Shown here: piece after piece, positions 25,230 through 34,107 of the stretch
Numbering within the stretch: position 1 is the stretch's first letter
Layout of the letters: every line of letters starts with the position of its first letter
Assembly (NCBI GenBank): GCA_945905815.1
Contig: CAMDQH010000005.1
Location: 19,114 to 83,113, forward strand
DNA: 64,000 nt
DNA from: Bacteriovorax stolpii
GTDB lineage: Bacteria; Bdellovibrionota; Bacteriovoracia; Bacteriovoracales; Bacteriovoracaceae
Direction: 5' to 3'
Made by a program: the position numbers and the translations under genes
The notes under the pieces: model-generated
Told to the model about the DNA's origin: nothing
Database searches by the model: none
Seen by the model: only the letters and a program-made list of their open reading frames with translations

Positions 25230-25489
25230 AGACCACGCCTATAATATCCTTCATTTTCATAAAGCATTTTCTGTTTTTCCAGATCATGCTTTATTATTTC
25301 ATCATCTTTGTTTTTTTCTTTCTCAAACTCGTCACTTCTAGCGCTCCCAAGAGTCGTGGTTGATGGTGCATGTTCCATCTTTTGCTTTTCTTTCGTATTA
25401 ATGGGCCTCGCTTCAATTTGCTCAGTGTTCGCAAAAATCGCTGAATTAATGGAGTAAAAAACAAAGGGCAACAAGATTGATCGGATCAT
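25226..25489 (-). CDS. Small secreted charged protein
   Basis: The ATG at 25489 has a perfect AGGAGG seven bases upstream and gives an 87-residue product. A signal peptide (M-I-R-S-I-L-L-P-F-V-F-Y, cleavage about I-F-A-N) precedes a highly charged Lys/Glu-rich mature part. No cysteine or known domain. Its stop overlaps the TonB-receptor stop by 4 bp on the opposite strand. Function unknown. Confidence 0.65.
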   Translation of the reverse strand: MIRSILLPFVFYSINSAIFANTEQIEARPINTKEKQKMEHAPSTTTLGSARSDEFEKEKNKDDEIIKHDLEKQKMLYENEGYYRRGL

Positions 25490-25497
25490 GAGAACCT

Positions 25498-25512
25498 CCT
25501 GTTCGTAACAGG
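25498..25512 (-). promoter_or_regulatory. Hairpin overlapping a Shine-Dalgarno
   Basis: On the minus strand CCTGTT-ACG-AACAGG forms a 6-bp stem with a 3-base loop. Its 3' arm runs directly into the AGGAGG Shine-Dalgarno of the gene starting at 25489, and the last three stem bases are the first three of the Shine-Dalgarno. A structure here could modulate translation. It is short and may be chance. Confidence 0.3.
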
Positions 25513-25600
25513 ATAAGGTTTTGCAACTCACGTGCCGCACTTCTCAGGTTTCAAGTCATGGGATAAAGGTTGAATAGTAACTGAGTGATCTGGAAATAGA

Positions 25601-25629
25601 AAAAAAAAAGCCACCCGAAGGTGGCTTTT
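25601..25629 (-). terminator. Rho-independent terminator of the metalloprotease gene
   Basis: On the minus strand a GCCACC stem with a TTCG loop and GGTGGC partner (25610-25625) is flanked by a run of at least eight T residues. This is a textbook intrinsic terminator located just after the stop at 25642. The A/T flanks also pair, so it could work on both strands. Confidence 0.88.
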
Positions 25630-25641
25630 GTACTCGTTAAC

Positions 25642-27894
25642 TTATTCGCATTTCAATTGTTCAGCACTATAAACAGCAACTTCAAGAGTCTTCTCTTCAA
25701 CAGCTTTCTTAAGCGCATCCAAATTGTCTTGAGCAGTTTTAATCGCTTCGGTCGACTCTTTAGCACTAATTAATTCTGCTAATTTAGGGTTACAGATTTT
25801 TTTCTTTATTGCGCCTAGAACAAATTCTTTTATTCCTGCAGCGTCATCTTTATCAGGACGCTCACCTTTGCCGAAAAAATTAGTCCAAGTTGAAGCAGTC
25901 TTCTCGGCACTCGCAGCATAGGCCGTTAGACCAGTAACAGCTTCATCGATTTGTGAATTAACTTCTGCTGTTGTCCAAACTGGAGCGCTCGCTGATTTTG
26001 TGTCAATTATAAGATCAATCACACGATTCAAACGACCTTCCCAAAATGAGAATGGATCACTTGTTGCATCTGATTTTGTACACTCAGGGGATTTTACAGC
26101 AAAAGAAATTTTGTCTGTTCCTTGATCTTCATCGGTACAAAACCAATTAAGATTCTTAGGAGCAACACCTCTATATCCGTAAGAAATCGCCATTTTATCA
26201 TAAAGACCAATCGCGCTTATATGACGGTAAGGACGACCAAGGTATTCCATAATTGAACGAGAAACAGAACCTTTTTCGCCGGTTTCATATGCCCCAAGGT
26301 TACCTTTAAAGTTGTGGCGTAGACCTAAGTTGTGCCCAAGTTCATGTTCAAGCATTTCTGTGAAGTATCCAGTCATGTAGTTTTCAAAAGTCACCCCAGC
26401 GGGAACTATTTCAAAATGGTTTTTAATCATAGGATCTTCGAGCTCAACTTTCTGAGCATGAACATTCATATTTAGACCACCGAGCGTAACGGCAAACTTC
26501 ACTTTACTTCTGTTTGCAATTTCAGCAGAAGCTTCTTTGTTGAAGCTTGCAACGATTTTATTCGCCTCAGCTGTACGACCTTGGGCCATTAAGTTACTTG
26601 CAGTTTGAGAAAGGGCAAACCATTTAGTATATAGACTGATGATTGTAGGGCCCTGAATAAGAACGTTGGCTGAAAGAGTTTCACCAGTAAACTGGTTCGC
26701 GATGGATGGGCCAAGACCTCCATAAGGAGCAATATTGTTAAGATCCCATTCCATAACGTTGTAACGAATATCTCCGGCAATAATCTGCTCTGATCTAGCA
26801 TCTGTAGCATCAATGAACTCATAGCTTAAAAGGTCACGACCAATTATTTTTGTGAACTCAATATTCCAATTATCAAATGCTTTTGCAAAAACAGGTTTAA
26901 ATTGTTCAGGGACGTTCTTGATATAGTATTTAACAGATCTTCCAAAGTCAGTTGTAGAAAAGCGAGTGATTTTTGAAATTGTACTACGTTCAGTCTTGAA
27001 AAAACCAACACCCTCAGTTGCTTCACGAGAAATAAAAGCAGGATTTGAAGCAGAGTTAAGTTTTAAATACCAACGAACAGTAAATTCTGTTTTTGGAGCA
27101 TTTGCAATATCGGTAGTACCTTTTGGAACCATCGTTGAAACTATATCAAATACAAGAGTTGAAACAGAGTAATCCATTGTTGTAGCAGCAGAAGATACTG
27201 AAACTAATTTTGTATAATTTCCTTGTGGATCGAGCATTTTAATTAAATCGAGGCTGCCACCGAGCGCTGATAGGTCAAGATAAATTGTATCCATGTTTTC
27301 GCTAACGTTTACAATTGGGATGGCAATAAGTGACTGCTGCTCTGAAGTTTCGTCACATTCAGATGCACAACCAACTAGAGATAGATACAGATCATCTCCA
27401 TCAGCAGCAATTAAAGTTCTTACATGTAGGGGACTTAAATCTGTAAGCTTAAGGCCTCCGAGGGTATCACTTGTTTTATCTGTTACTTTCGTTATTACTG
27501 CTCCAAAAATATTTTGTTCGCCGACTAACCCTGTAGGAAAACCAAGGACTAGAGACTCATCAGACATTTTTAAAGAATTTAGTTTGTTTTTACTTGAATT
27601 TTTTGGAGCTTCTGAAGAATGAGGGACGCTTTTAAGAAGCATCTTCGCATTAATTGAATTTATATCTTGGATTTTACCACCCAATTTCATTAATCCGAGT
27701 TCGTTTTGCGAAAGGACATGAAGCTTAACTTTCTCATCACCAATGTGCTGATTTACCGCACCGGTTTTGTTATTAACGTAGTTGCTTTTGTTACGACTAT
27801 TGGTTGGAGTACTCCCAATTTTTACATCTATACATGCGGTTGCAAATACGGCCAGAGCAAGAACAGATATCATAGACGATTTAATTTTCTTCAC
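25642..27894 (-). CDS. Zinc metalloprotease lipoprotein (HExxHxxGxxH)
   Basis: I chose a GTG start at 27894 because AGGAG lies just upstream; an ATG further upstream (27948) would place that site inside the gene. The 750-residue product starts with a lipoprotein signal ending F-A-T-A-C. A large N-terminal beta-rich region precedes the catalytic motif H-E-L-G-H-N-L-G-L-R-H-N-F at residues 517-529 and a Met-turn candidate S-I-M-E-Y at about 547-551. This places it among the metzincin-like zinc-dependent proteases with DUF5117/DUF4953-type catalytic regions. It probably acts at the cell envelope. A strong terminator follows. Confidence 0.85.
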   Translation of the reverse strand: MKKIKSSMISVLALAVFATACIDVKIGSTPTNSRNKSNYVNNKTGAVNQHIGDEKVKLHVLSQNELGLMKLGGKIQDINSINAKMLLKSVPHSSEAPKNSSKNKLNSLKMSDESLVLGFPTGLVGEQNIFGAVITKVTDKTSDTLGGLKLTDLSPLHVRTLIAADGDDLYLSLVGCASECDETSEQQSLIAIPIVNVSENMDTIYLDLSALGGSLDLIKMLDPQGNYTKLVSVSSAATTMDYSVSTLVFDIVSTMVPKGTTDIANAPKTEFTVRWYLKLNSASNPAFISREATEGVGFFKTERSTISKITRFSTTDFGRSVKYYIKNVPEQFKPVFAKAFDNWNIEFTKIIGRDLLSYEFIDATDARSEQIIAGDIRYNVMEWDLNNIAPYGGLGPSIANQFTGETLSANVLIQGPTIISLYTKWFALSQTASNLMAQGRTAEANKIVASFNKEASAEIANRSKVKFAVTLGGLNMNVHAQKVELEDPMIKNHFEIVPAGVTFENYMTGYFTEMLEHELGHNLGLRHNFKGNLGAYETGEKGSVSRSIMEYLGRPYRHISAIGLYDKMAISYGYRGVAPKNLNWFCTDEDQGTDKISFAVKSPECTKSDATSDPFSFWEGRLNRVIDLIIDTKSASAPVWTTAEVNSQIDEAVTGLTAYAASAEKTASTWTNFFGKGERPDKDDAAGIKEFVLGAIKKKICNPKLAELISAKESTEAIKTAQDNLDALKKAVEEKTLEVAVYSAEQLKCE

Positions 27895-27970
27895 GCATTC
27901 TCCTGTCGGTTTGAATCCGCTGAGAATATCTTCGTTTTGCTTTGACATGTAAACATTAGATAATTCTTAC

Positions 27971-27987
27971 ACGCCCATTTGTGACAA
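27971..27987 (+). repeat. Shared intergenic motif, copy 1
   Basis: ACGCCCATT-TGTGACAA lies in the 235-bp gap between the divergent metalloprotease and the gene at 28130. The same string with one extra C occurs at 58234-58251, also between divergent genes for secreted proteins. The rest of this gap is A/T-rich with no other element I can support. It may be a shared regulatory site. Confidence 0.35.
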
Positions 27988-28129
27988 AATGTTAGACCCG
28001 CTTACTTTTCAAAACCTTTATTGGTCCTAACCTGACACCACATTTGGAATTTAACTGGCATTTTTTACATCATTAGCGACGAACAAATACCAAGGTGGTT
28101 TAACGGCTTTTTACAAAAAAGGACACTTT

Positions 28130-28648
28130 ATGAAAATTCAGGCAATTGTTCTTGGCCTTGTGCTTTCTTCTGGGGCGCTTGCTGATGGTCTGCTGATTAA
28201 CCGAACAGGTTCCACTGCTAACCTCATGGGATCATTCATCGGCGCTAGTTCTGAAGTTTTCGATATTGTTGCCAGAGCTTATGAACATGGTTTCAAAGAT
28301 TCTCAAGGTGCTGACTTCTTTATAAAAAAAACTTTAAGACAGGGCATGCGGTCACACACGACCTATAGAAGCAGGAACCTTAGCGTTTCCCTTGATTCGG
28401 CCTTTACTGTTATTTATAGCTTAGATCTTAAGGGAAAAGCGGGCGAGATCAGTACGGATGCAAGCAAGAAACATGTAATCATTAAAGGTCAGGTTGCCAA
28501 GCTTCTAATGGATGCTCTTATTACGGCCAATGGGATTGATCAGAGTCGGCCGCTTGGCGTTGGTCGGGTTCAAACTAAATCAGGAAAGGTTGTTTGCAGT
28601 AGGATTGTGGCGCTAAGGGCCGTTCCAAGTTGTACTTTAACTTTATAA
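28130..28648 (+). CDS. Secreted hypothetical protein
   Basis: A 172-residue exported protein with a signal peptide (M-K-I-Q-A-I-V-L-G-L-V-L-S-S-G-A-L-A-D). The mature part has a Gly/Ser-rich start and mixed beta structure, with two cysteines near the C-terminus (V-V-C-S-R and S-C-T-L) that could form a disulfide. I recognise no family. It lies 7 bp before the polysaccharide deacetylase gene and is probably cotranscribed with it, so an envelope role is plausible. Confidence 0.7.
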   Translation: MKIQAIVLGLVLSSGALADGLLINRTGSTANLMGSFIGASSEVFDIVARAYEHGFKDSQGADFFIKKTLRQGMRSHTTYRSRNLSVSLDSAFTVIYSLDLKGKAGEISTDASKKHVIIKGQVAKLLMDALITANGIDQSRPLGVGRVQTKSGKVVCSRIVALRAVPSCTLTL

Positions 28649-28655
28649 TAAAAAT

Positions 28656-29519
28656 ATGATTAAAATATTAGGTTTACTTTTTCTATTCACGCTCACTGCA
28701 CACGCCTACATTTTGGAAGGATTCCAATATCCTGAAGACCGTGAGTACACTCAGGCAGATCGGGGTATGAGGGCCTATAGAGCTCTTTCATTGTATAAAA
28801 CAGGTACCTTTGCCTTAACCTTTGATGATGGCCCACACCCTACAAGAACCGCAAAGATGCTAGATGTGTTAAAAAAGCATAATGTGAAGGCGATTTTTTT
28901 CGTTCTCACTTCTCAAATCGATAATTCAACTTTTCCTTTAATTAAACGAATGTTGGATGAGGGTCATCTCGTCGGTTCACATGGTTTTACCCATGACCGA
29001 GCAAGAGATCAGGACCATGAATTGTGGAAATCAAAAATTAAACAATCCTTTTTAGATCTCGCTAAATGGTACAAGCTTGCAGGCCATGAATTTACGAAAC
29101 ACTATTACCGTTTTCCTTACGGAGATTATGGAACCAGGACAGATTATCATCATATTAATGCCCTCAAAGAGGTCTCAAAAGAACTGATGGGTGATAATTG
29201 TATTAATATGGCATTTTGGGATGTCGATACTGCGGACTGGGTCCCAGGTATGACTGGAACTGAGATAGCCAATAACATTATCGTTCATAATGATGGCGGG
29301 ACTTACATTGATTTTAAGAAAGTTGGAAATACGTACGTGAAAAATCCGATTGAATTGCTTAATCCCCCAGCTGGTGGAGTCGTGTTGCAGCATGATGTGC
29401 ACGAGGCTTCAATCGAAGCAACAGACCTTTTTATTCAGTATGCTAAATCTCGAGGGCTCCTATTACCTCGAATTGATGAAGTTGAAGAGTTTAGAATTAC
29501 GAAAAACTGTCGCCTATAA
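28656..29519 (+). CDS. Secreted polysaccharide deacetylase (NodB/CE4)
   Basis: A 287-residue exported CE4 esterase. After a signal peptide, motif 1 T-F-D-D-G-P is at about residues 54-59. Motif 2 S-H-G-F-T-H supplies the metal histidines (about 109-114), motif 3 is R-F-P-Y-G, and W-D-V-D-T-A-D-W and L-Q-H-D-V-H near the end match motifs 4 and 5. Family members remove N-acetyl groups from peptidoglycan or chitin-like polymers. In a Bdellovibrio-like predator such enzymes mark prey peptidoglycan, but that role is inference here. Confidence 0.92.
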   Translation: MIKILGLLFLFTLTAHAYILEGFQYPEDREYTQADRGMRAYRALSLYKTGTFALTFDDGPHPTRTAKMLDVLKKHNVKAIFFVLTSQIDNSTFPLIKRMLDEGHLVGSHGFTHDRARDQDHELWKSKIKQSFLDLAKWYKLAGHEFTKHYYRFPYGDYGTRTDYHHINALKEVSKELMGDNCINMAFWDVDTADWVPGMTGTEIANNIIVHNDGGTYIDFKKVGNTYVKNPIELLNPPAGGVVLQHDVHEASIEATDLFIQYAKSRGLLLPRIDEVEEFRITKNCRL

Positions 29520-29606
29520 TAGAGGACAAATCCGCAAAAAAATCTTGCCCCTTGTATTTTCTGAATGCGCACTTTTATGATTCAGAAAACAACAAAGGGT
29601 GGGTTT

Positions 29607-30081
29607 ATGCTACGACTCCTAATTTTCGTTTTTATTTTAACCAGTTGCTCTAGTAACGAGCGCACAAAATACCAAGCCTTTTCAGTATCCCAATGTTGAA
29701 GTTGTTTATGAGTGCGCAAATGAAGTTTATGGGCCTCTGGTAGCGTTTCGGGAGGTTCCCGCAGAAGATATGAAGCATTTGATAAAAGACCTGAGAGGGG
29801 GCCTTCAGATTGAAAAGTTTACTAAAGATTCACTCAATACAAAGGATCTTAAGGTCGGAGATATCCTCAAACGCGCTAACGACATACGCATAGAGCACAT
29901 CTATCATATTTTATCACTTTTTCACACAAGCCTGGATCATAAGATAAAAGTGGATGTCTTGAGGGATGGAAATATTAAATCCGGAATCATGTTAACTGGG
30001 CTCGATGTATCAGCAAACATTTTAGAGACTCAGAAAAAGATTATAAAGTCTACCTGTAAGTATAAGGCGCTTTGTAAGTAA
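29607..30081 (+). pseudogene. Lipoprotein with PDZ-like domain, frameshifted
   Basis: An ATG at 29607 opens a lipoprotein signal (M-L-R-L-L-I-F-V-F-I-L-T-S-C-S-S) that stops at 29698. From about 29670 the next frame stays open without a start codon, reading P-F-Q-Y-P-N-V-E-V-V-Y-E-C-A-N-E-V-Y-G-P. It continues into the frame that begins with ATG at 29770 and ends at 30081. That part has a PDZ-like L-K-V-G-D-I-L-K-R-A-N-D-I-R-I and V-D-V-L-R-D-G-N. Joining the two needs a one-base shift near the AAAA at about 29670. Either a recent frameshift or a sequencing error. Confidence 0.65.
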
Positions 30082-30084
30082 CTC

Positions 30085-30735
30085 TTAAATCGCTCTGTAA
30101 AATGCAATATAGCGTTTCATTACATGCAAAGGATAATCTTTTGGCCATACATGTTTTCCAAGCGCATTTTTTACTGATTTTGCACCCATGTTGTAAGCAG
30201 CGAGATAAAGCTGGCCATGGTTATCAAATTTCACCCTAAGCCATGCTAGGTAAGCAGTTCCAAGTTTAATATTTGCAACAGGATCTCTAAGCGTTTTATC
30301 ACCCTTCCATTTAAATTTAATTTTTTCTGCCATCCACTTTCCAGTACTAGGACGTATTTGCATCATCCCAATTTCTCCAACTGGGCCAACTGCCAATGGA
30401 TTAAAACTAGATTCTCCTGAAATAACGGCCATAACAAAATAGGGATCCATACTGTGAACTTTTGCTTCTTTGAATATGGCATCAGATATGAGCTTCGCTT
30501 GTGATTTAAATTTTTTCGGAAGGCGTTTTTGAATAGTCTCTAAAATGTTTTTTTCAAAACCTTCATGCTTTTCAAATGTAGAGACGATACTTCTCTTATA
30601 TCGCTTCCCTAGTAGCTCGCGAGCATGATCTACTCTTTGGATACTAGCTAGAGATCTGGAGACATCAACCTTTGCTTTTGCTATTGCAACAGAGTTAATG
30701 ACAAAAGAAAGAAGGATTAAAATGTATGTTTTCAT
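30085..30735 (-). CDS. Lytic transglycosylase (SLT domain)
   Basis: A 216-residue exported protein with a signal peptide and a C-terminal SLT domain. The catalytic glutamate lies in V-I-S-G-E-S-S-F-N-P at about residue 109, followed by G-E-I-G-M-M-Q-I-R-P-S-T-G, Y-L-A-W-L and L-A-A-Y-N-M-G. It cleaves the glycan strands of peptidoglycan to 1,6-anhydro products in the periplasm. The preceding region (about 20-85) is a helical, basic segment. It is convergent with the frameshifted lipoprotein gene. Confidence 0.92.
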   Translation of the reverse strand: MKTYILILLSFVINSVAIAKAKVDVSRSLASIQRVDHARELLGKRYKRSIVSTFEKHEGFEKNILETIQKRLPKKFKSQAKLISDAIFKEAKVHSMDPYFVMAVISGESSFNPLAVGPVGEIGMMQIRPSTGKWMAEKIKFKWKGDKTLRDPVANIKLGTAYLAWLRVKFDNHGQLYLAAYNMGAKSVKNALGKHVWPKDYPLHVMKRYIAFYRAI

Positions 30736-30865
30736 ATGAGACTTTAAAGCAAGGGAGATGCCAAATATTGTCTGTGTAAGGTATTGAAATTGATGATTGA
30801 ATTGCTGTAAATTTGGGCAGTGATTAAGATTTTGTCAGAAGGGGAAGTGATAACAATTGGTTATG

Positions 30866-31102
30866 TTATTCGGCTAAATCGCTAGTTTTTTTAGGCTTAG
30901 TCTGAGGGTTTTTAAGTTCGGGGCCCATAAGATCCAGCGTCGCCTTGGCAAGTTCAGCAAAATGATAGGGACTTCTTTCAAGTGATTCAACAGACTTTAA
31001 AAGGATTGCTTTTTCTTCAAGCACGTCATCCTGCTCAATTTCCATTGCCCAGCTTGAATTGAGACAAAGCCCTAATAAAGCAGTCCAGATAATATATTTC
31101 AT
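30866..31102 (-). CDS. Small secreted hypothetical protein
   Basis: A 78-residue product with a signal peptide (M-K-Y-I-I-W-T-A-L-L-G-L-C-L-N-S-S-W-A) and an acidic, helical mature part ending in a Lys/Pro-rich tail. No known domain. It stands alone between the transglycosylase gene and the short lipoprotein gene at 31224. Confidence 0.5.
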   Translation of the reverse strand: MKYIIWTALLGLCLNSSWAMEIEQDDVLEEKAILLKSVESLERSPYHFAELAKATLDLMGPELKNPQTKPKKTSDLAE

Positions 31103-31223
31103 GGCCTATTTATATTAAAAATACTTAATTCGATCAACCTGAGAGCACGCTCCTCGTAATTTCTACCTGACAACATCTTGGGCATTTTCTGCAATTTATA
31201 GGGTTTATCTACGCAGTCTCATC

Positions 31224-31376
31224 TTACTCGGTAAACTCTTCTTCCTGGGCTTGCTTTAAAAGTTCTTTTTCTTTCTTAAGGGACTGGCCCTCTTTATTGT
31301 TCTCTTGCTTTGTGCCACAGCTAGAGCAAATGATTGCTCCTAGCATTATGACAAAGGTCATGTTTCTTATTCGCAT
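31224..31376 (-). CDS. Short lipoprotein (50 residues)
   Basis: A 50-residue reading frame with GAAGGAAG upstream of the ATG and a lipoprotein signal M-R-I-R-N-M-T-F-V-I-M-L-G-A-I-I-C-S-S-C. The mature peptide is a 30-residue highly charged helix rich in Lys, Glu and Gln. It resembles small Lpp/entericidin-like lipoproteins only in size. It fills most of the gene-poor stretch 31103-31613; the remaining bases up to the PilZ gene hold nothing I can support. Confidence 0.6.
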   Translation of the reverse strand: MRIRNMTFVIMLGAIICSSCGTKQENNKEGQSLKKEKELLKQAQEEEFTE

Positions 31377-31613
31377 ATTTCTTCCTTCTTTGTTCACTTA
31401 AACGAAGAAGCAAGTCAGATGCCAGCCTCTCGAACTTTTCCTAAAGGCAAACTACCTCACGGCTGACGTGCTTGCTCATGATAATATGTGCCTTGAAAGT
31501 TTGGCAGAGCTAGAAATGGATGTGTAAATTGTTTTTGGCAGACTATGATTACAAGTATTTCGTGCCTCATGAAATGATTGAGAAGTTTTTTGAAAGTGGT
31601 ATGCTAGTCACCT

Positions 31614-32339
31614 ATGAAAAACAAACCACTCATTTTTACTTTGATCTCTATCCTCTGTATCATCGAACCTATTATTAAAATTCTCTATTTCAAAGCGATC
31701 ACTCATTTTGACTTTATGGTGATTATGACTAATCTCGTTGCCAAAAATTCTTTTAGAGACGTCTTTGATTTCTGGTTGGTCTATCCTCTGTCCGGGATTT
31801 TACTTTTTAAGCTCAGGAAGTGGACCTATTTTGCGTTCATGAGTCTTCTTGCTTATATCGTATTCAACATTATGACGTATGAGAAATACACGTGGCCTTA
31901 TAATAGTGATTCACCGTTCTTATACCATTACGTCGTTGTGGTTATGACCGTAATGGTTTTTATGGCATTCCTCTTGCCAGGAGTATGGGAGCCGTTCTTT
32001 GATCGACGTGTGAGATGGTGGGAGCCTAAAGTACGTTACCCCGTTGGCATTAACTGCTCTTTAAAAAATGAATCTATTATCTTCTCAAGTGAAATTATAA
32101 ATATTTCTCTTTCGGGGGCTTTTCTCAAAGGGTCATCATATTTTAAAGTTGGGGATAAACTTGATTTGGAATTTAATTTTCTAGGAAAAGACATTTCTTT
32201 GCCGGTAACAGTGATACATAAGCACTCTCTGCATGGTAGACATGGATATGGCGTCCAATTTAGTTTTAAATCATTTAAACAAAATGTCGTTGTGGCACGA
32301 ATTATTAATGTGCTTAAGCAATCTACAAAGAGTGCATAA
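31614..32339 (+). CDS. Membrane protein with C-terminal PilZ domain
   Basis: A 241-residue protein. Residues 1-125 hold four membrane helices; residues about 135-235 are a PilZ domain with W-E-P-K-V-R-Y-P-V at its start and N-I-S-L-S-G-A-F-L (the D/N-x-S-x-x-G motif). G-Y-G-V-Q-F-S-F lies near the end. The leading arginine motif (R-x-x-x-R) is poorly conserved, so c-di-GMP binding is uncertain. PilZ proteins with membrane anchors are abundant in Bdellovibrionota. Confidence 0.82.
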   Translation: MKNKPLIFTLISILCIIEPIIKILYFKAITHFDFMVIMTNLVAKNSFRDVFDFWLVYPLSGILLFKLRKWTYFAFMSLLAYIVFNIMTYEKYTWPYNSDSPFLYHYVVVVMTVMVFMAFLLPGVWEPFFDRRVRWWEPKVRYPVGINCSLKNESIIFSSEIINISLSGAFLKGSSYFKVGDKLDLEFNFLGKDISLPVTVIHKHSLHGRHGYGVQFSFKSFKQNVVVARIINVLKQSTKSA

Positions 32340-32350
32340 CCTAATTGGTT

Positions 32351-33076
32351 TTAAGTCCCATCATCTATTTGACCGGGTGGGATTAATACCTTCTTGATTA
32401 TACCACACACGATAGGTAATGATTGGTGTGCAGAGCTTCTGCCCACTGATCTGACTGTATCTGGCAACCCTGAGGCTTCATCTACCCCCTGAATTACGAC
32501 GACTCTGCCATCAATATTCAAAGGTTCTTTTGCTTTAAGTTTTATATAACCTTCGTTGTTTTCAGGGTCCCTTAGATCTTTCATGAATTGACTAAATGCT
32601 GTGACTTTCGAATAAATGTAATTTCCATAGATATCGCCTTTTGGAAATTCTCCATCATGACTGGATTGAGAGGATATATCACCATCTAATGGGAAGAATA
32701 CTTGTCCGTAAACAGCTTCACCTTCTTTATCATCCAGTATTCCATCTTGATTGAGATCATCATCCAAGTTTGGGCACCGATTTCCGACTCGCACGGACTG
32801 AGAGTGAACAAGATCAGGCCCTGCGTTATTGATTCTTACGTCTCCAACAAGTTCATCGTTAAATTGTTCAACTGAAAATGTAAAGGCACCGCTTATCTTA
32901 CTTGTAATTTGTGGATTGAGAGTTTCAAACACGGCGAGATATTGTCCTTCAATCAATGAGTCGATATCTAGCTTCATTTGTGTTTTAGATCCTCTCTGGC
33001 CAGGTTGGCCTTTGGTACCTCCATTACAGGATGAAAGGAGTAAGAGTGCTACGAGAGAGAATGATTTTAATTTCAT
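32351..33076 (-). CDS. Lipoprotein, hypothetical
   Basis: A 241-residue product from the ATG at 33076, preceded by GAGGAC. The lipobox is L-L-L-L-S-S-C. It is followed by a short collagen-like G-T-K-G-Q-P-G-Q-R-G-S-K and then a beta-rich domain of about 210 residues with two further cysteines. A G-P-x-G-x-x-G linker after the lipid anchor is common in Bdellovibrionota lipoproteins. The start lies 8 bp after the stop of the protein-glutaminase-like gene, so the two form an operon. Confidence 0.65.
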   Translation of the reverse strand: MKLKSFSLVALLLLSSCNGGTKGQPGQRGSKTQMKLDIDSLIEGQYLAVFETLNPQITSKISGAFTFSVEQFNDELVGDVRINNAGPDLVHSQSVRVGNRCPNLDDDLNQDGILDDKEGEAVYGQVFFPLDGDISSQSSHDGEFPKGDIYGNYIYSKVTAFSQFMKDLRDPENNEGYIKLKAKEPLNIDGRVVVIQGVDEASGLPDTVRSVGRSSAHQSLPIVCGIIKKVLIPPGQIDDGT

Positions 33077-33084
33077 TGTTGTCC

Positions 33085-33927
33085 TCACAAGACTTCATCG
33101 AAGGCTTCTAAATAGGCCTGTTTTATTTCGGTATCATACCAATTGGCCTTCACCGTTTCCCACGTCTCTTTGCTTTCGATATCTATAGGTTGGTAATAGA
33201 ACATGCTTGTTCTCATGGTGTAACAACTTCCCGACTCTGGAAAATTAGCGTACTCTGAATATACTTTTACGAGAGGACAGTTTGCATCATCTCTCATGAA
33301 AATGTCGGTCCATTTCTTTGGATCAAGAGGGCCACGGGCATATTTGGCGTCCATAATTTTTTCTCTTTCAATCCCATCTTCAATTACGCGAACTGATGGT
33401 GAAACGTGGAACCACCAGTCAAATTTAAATTTTCTGATGTAGCGGCGGGTAAAGAAAATCCAAGTCTTGTTTGAGTTTATAGATCTTTTGATAAACCATT
33501 CATAACTCCAGATATGGGCACGATTAAAGCATTGGGATTCTTTGTTTATATATCTTGATTCCTTAAAATAGGTATTAACTAAATCCATATTTGCGATAAT
33601 AGTTGGAGTGTAAGTTTCATTACTTCTTTCACTAGACCCAAACTCCTTATTCATTTTAGGAGAACTATAAGGCAAGACATTGTATCTTTCTATCTTGTGA
33701 TGATTGCTCAAGGTCATATTAAGAGATTGATGACGTACTTTGGCATTTTTCAGATCATGTTCAATCGCTGTTTCATTTTTGTTAATTCTTACCACGTGAC
33801 CTGAAGTCAAAAAAATTAATGTTTCATTTGGATCCGAATCGTCAATGTCATGGATTTCAGTTTTAATTTGAAATGAAGCTTGGGCGGTAAAACAAAATAA
33901 CAAATATAGTGTAAGTAACAGTGACAT
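33085..33927 (-). CDS. Secreted protein-glutaminase-like protein (putative deamidase)
   Basis: A 280-residue exported protein. After the signal peptide and a variable N-terminal part comes a C-x-x-R-A-H block (Cys133 in S-Q-C-F-N-R-A-H). W-W-F-H-V-S-P with His174, I-M-D-A-K-Y with Asp193, then G-P-L-D-P-K-K-W and a C-terminal Cys pair follow. The same order Cys-R-A-H, W-x-H-V-x-P, D and P-x-x-W occurs in microbial protein glutaminases, which deamidate glutamine in proteins. The assignment rests on motif order and spacing, not on overall similarity, so moderate confidence. Confidence 0.55.
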   Translation of the reverse strand: MSLLLTLYLLFCFTAQASFQIKTEIHDIDDSDPNETLIFLTSGHVVRINKNETAIEHDLKNAKVRHQSLNMTLSNHHKIERYNVLPYSSPKMNKEFGSSERSNETYTPTIIANMDLVNTYFKESRYINKESQCFNRAHIWSYEWFIKRSINSNKTWIFFTRRYIRKFKFDWWFHVSPSVRVIEDGIEREKIMDAKYARGPLDPKKWTDIFMRDDANCPLVKVYSEYANFPESGSCYTMRTSMFYYQPIDIESKETWETVKANWYDTEIKQAYLEAFDEVL

Positions 33928-34038
33928 GAAACCTCCGTTGTCCTCTACACATCAAACTCAGTTATAATGGCCAAATTTGAACATTCTTGTCACCTAAAGC
34001 TTAAATAAAGAAAAGCAAAACACACGAACAATTCTGGC

Positions 34039-34056
34039 GCGGCACTGTTTATGCAA
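34039..34056 (+). promoter_or_regulatory. Sigma-54-like promoter before the 44-residue ORF
   Basis: The sequence CGGCACTGTTTATGCAA has GG at 34041-34042 and GC at 34053-34054, separated by exactly ten bases as in -24/-12 promoters (consensus TGGCAC-N5-TTGC). The -12 half reads ATGCAA. It lies about 50 bp upstream of the ATG at 34108. The match is by eye; no enhancer site identified. Confidence 0.5.
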
Positions 34057-34107
34057 CACTGAATGTGGTCACATTATAAAGTGTGAAGCACTAACATGGA
34101 GGGTCTT

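Noticed and set aside
31500..31650. Open frame before and across the start of the PilZ gene on the plus strand
   Set aside because: It lacks a good start, ends soon inside the PilZ gene in another frame, and has no recognisable motif.
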